A stretch of DNA of 6,825 nt from an uncultured Bacteroidota bacterium. GTDB lineage: Bacteria > Bacteroidota > Bacteroidia > UKL13-3. Numbering within the stretch: the first letter of the stretch is position 1; each line of letters starts with the position of its first letter. The position numbers and the translations under genes were made by a program. Location of the stretch: contig CAIUEQ010000302.1 in NCBI GenBank assembly GCA_903898215.1, forward strand, positions 1-6,825, in the 5' to 3' direction. A model generated the notes under the pieces. The model was not told the DNA's origin. It saw only the letters and a program-made list of their open reading frames with translations, and ran no database searches. Positions 6,574 through 6,825 of the stretch are shown here, one piece after another.

Positions 6574-6602
6574 CAAATAAATAGCTTAAGAATATTGACA
6601 AA
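6574..6602 (-). promoter_or_regulatory. Candidate promoter of the helicase gene
   Basis: On the minus strand, TTTG (6602-6599) lies 17 bases before TTTATTTG (6581-6574). This is one mismatch from the Bacteroidetes -7 consensus TANNTTTG, with a spacer slightly shorter than the usual 19 or so. Transcription would start near 6567, giving a leader of about 16 bases to the ATG at 6551. Confidence 0.35.
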
Positions 6603-6664
6603 AGAGATTGAACTTTTTACTTTTTTTTTCTAGAGGTCATCACCAACTCAACACAATATTCTTT

Positions 6665-6672
6665 TATATTTG
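6665..6672 (+). promoter_or_regulatory. Candidate -7 element for metH
   Basis: TATATTTG is a perfect match to the Bacteroidetes -7 consensus TANNTTTG. No good TTTG is seen at the expected -33 distance, so the promoter would be incomplete or activator-dependent. A start near 6679 would give a leader of about 70 bases that contains the palindrome at 6702-6719. Confidence 0.35.
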
Positions 6673-6696
6673 TTGTTCAATTTATAACTGTCAAAA

Positions 6697-6742
6697 AGCT
6701 ATCCCGATAGCTATCGGGAGCTAAAAGCCAACAGCTAACAGC
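6697..6742. repeat. Perfect 18-bp palindrome and AGCTA repeats before metH
   Basis: TCCCGATAGCTATCGGGA at 6702-6719 is a perfect palindrome. Its stem can extend by three pairs (6697-6699 with 6720-6722) after a 2-base bulge. AGCTA occurs four times (6697, 6709, 6719, 6733), and AGCTAAAAGC (6719-6728) is echoed by AGCTAACAGC (6733-6742). No U-run follows, so it is not a normal intrinsic terminator. It could be an operator, a leader hairpin for metH, or a dispersed intergenic repeat. The last fits my general impression of Bacteroidota intergenic DNA. Confidence 0.7.
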
Positions 6743-6748
6743 AAAAAA

Positions 6749-6825
6749 ATGAACATACGCGATTTACTAAAAGAAAGAATTTTAATTATTGATGGTGCAA
6801 TGGGCACCATGATACAAAGGCATAA
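6749..6825 (+). CDS. metH: Methionine synthase, N-terminal homocysteine methyltransferase domain (partial)
   Basis: Only the first 25 codons are present; the gene runs off the right edge. The start MNIRDLLKERILIIDGAMGT followed by MIQRH matches the opening of cobalamin-dependent methionine synthase, where (V/I)LDGAMGTMIQ begins the homocysteine-binding barrel. The enzyme transfers a methyl group from methyltetrahydrofolate through cobalamin to homocysteine, making methionine in the cytoplasm. In Bacteroidota this domain is sometimes a separate gene from the rest of MetH. The window cannot tell which form this is. The ATG has an A-rich leader (GCAAAAAAATG). The gene is divergent from the helicase gene, with 197 bases between the two start codons. 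Confidence 0.85.
   Translation, partial: MNIRDLLKERILIIDGAMGTMIQRH

Noticed and set aside
6702..6719. Palindrome as an intrinsic terminator
   Set aside because: The stem is strong but is followed by an A-rich stretch, not a T-run, on the + strand. On the minus strand it would lie upstream of the helicase promoter, where no gene needs ending.
6552..6748. Possible cobalamin or SAM riboswitch before metH
   Set aside because: The predicted leader after TATATTTG is only about 70 bases and shows no B12-box or SAM-aptamer-like core that I recognise. The one strong structure is a simple palindrome.

Overview
The window looks like chromosomal DNA from a member of the Bacteroidota, probably an environmental lineage outside the well-studied gut genera. 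The evidence is AT-rich DNA, genes without Shine-Dalgarno leaders but with A-rich bases before the start codon, promoter candidates of the TTTG / TANNTTTG type, two outer-membrane proteins of kinds common in this phylum, a short Bacteroidota-style cold shock protein, and small palindromic repeats between genes. I see no phage, insertion sequence, CRISPR array, tRNA or rRNA.

Left part (1-3863, + strand): after about 100 bases of repeat-like intergenic DNA comes a promoter candidate, then asnS (asparaginyl-tRNA synthetase of the Bacillus-like type with an extra helical hairpin of about 75 residues). It is followed at 21 bases by a DUF4421-like outer-membrane protein, whose end overlaps the start of a POTRA-less Omp85/BamA-type beta-barrel. 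The spacing suggests one transcript, joining a housekeeping enzyme to two envelope proteins.

Middle (3864-4151): a gene-free stretch holds four 13-base mini-hairpins arranged as a symmetric head-to-head array (REP/BIME-like), then an intrinsic terminator serving the minus-strand cold shock gene.

Right part (4152-6551, - strand): a DEAD-box RNA helicase with a DbpA-type RNA-binding domain and a 150-residue Arg/Gly/Ser/Tyr repeat tail is followed 97 bases downstream by a cspA-like cold shock protein. Together they form a plausible RNA-remodelling pair for low temperature or ribosome assembly.

The right edge (6552-6825) is a divergent intergenic region with promoter candidates in both directions and a perfect 18-bp palindrome, leading into the first 25 codons of a methionine synthase (metH-type homocysteine methyltransferase) that runs off the window. 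No wholly new system is evident. The most interesting points are the symmetric hairpin array, the AsnRS insertion, the DUF4421/Omp85 pair, the helicase tail and the palindrome before metH.
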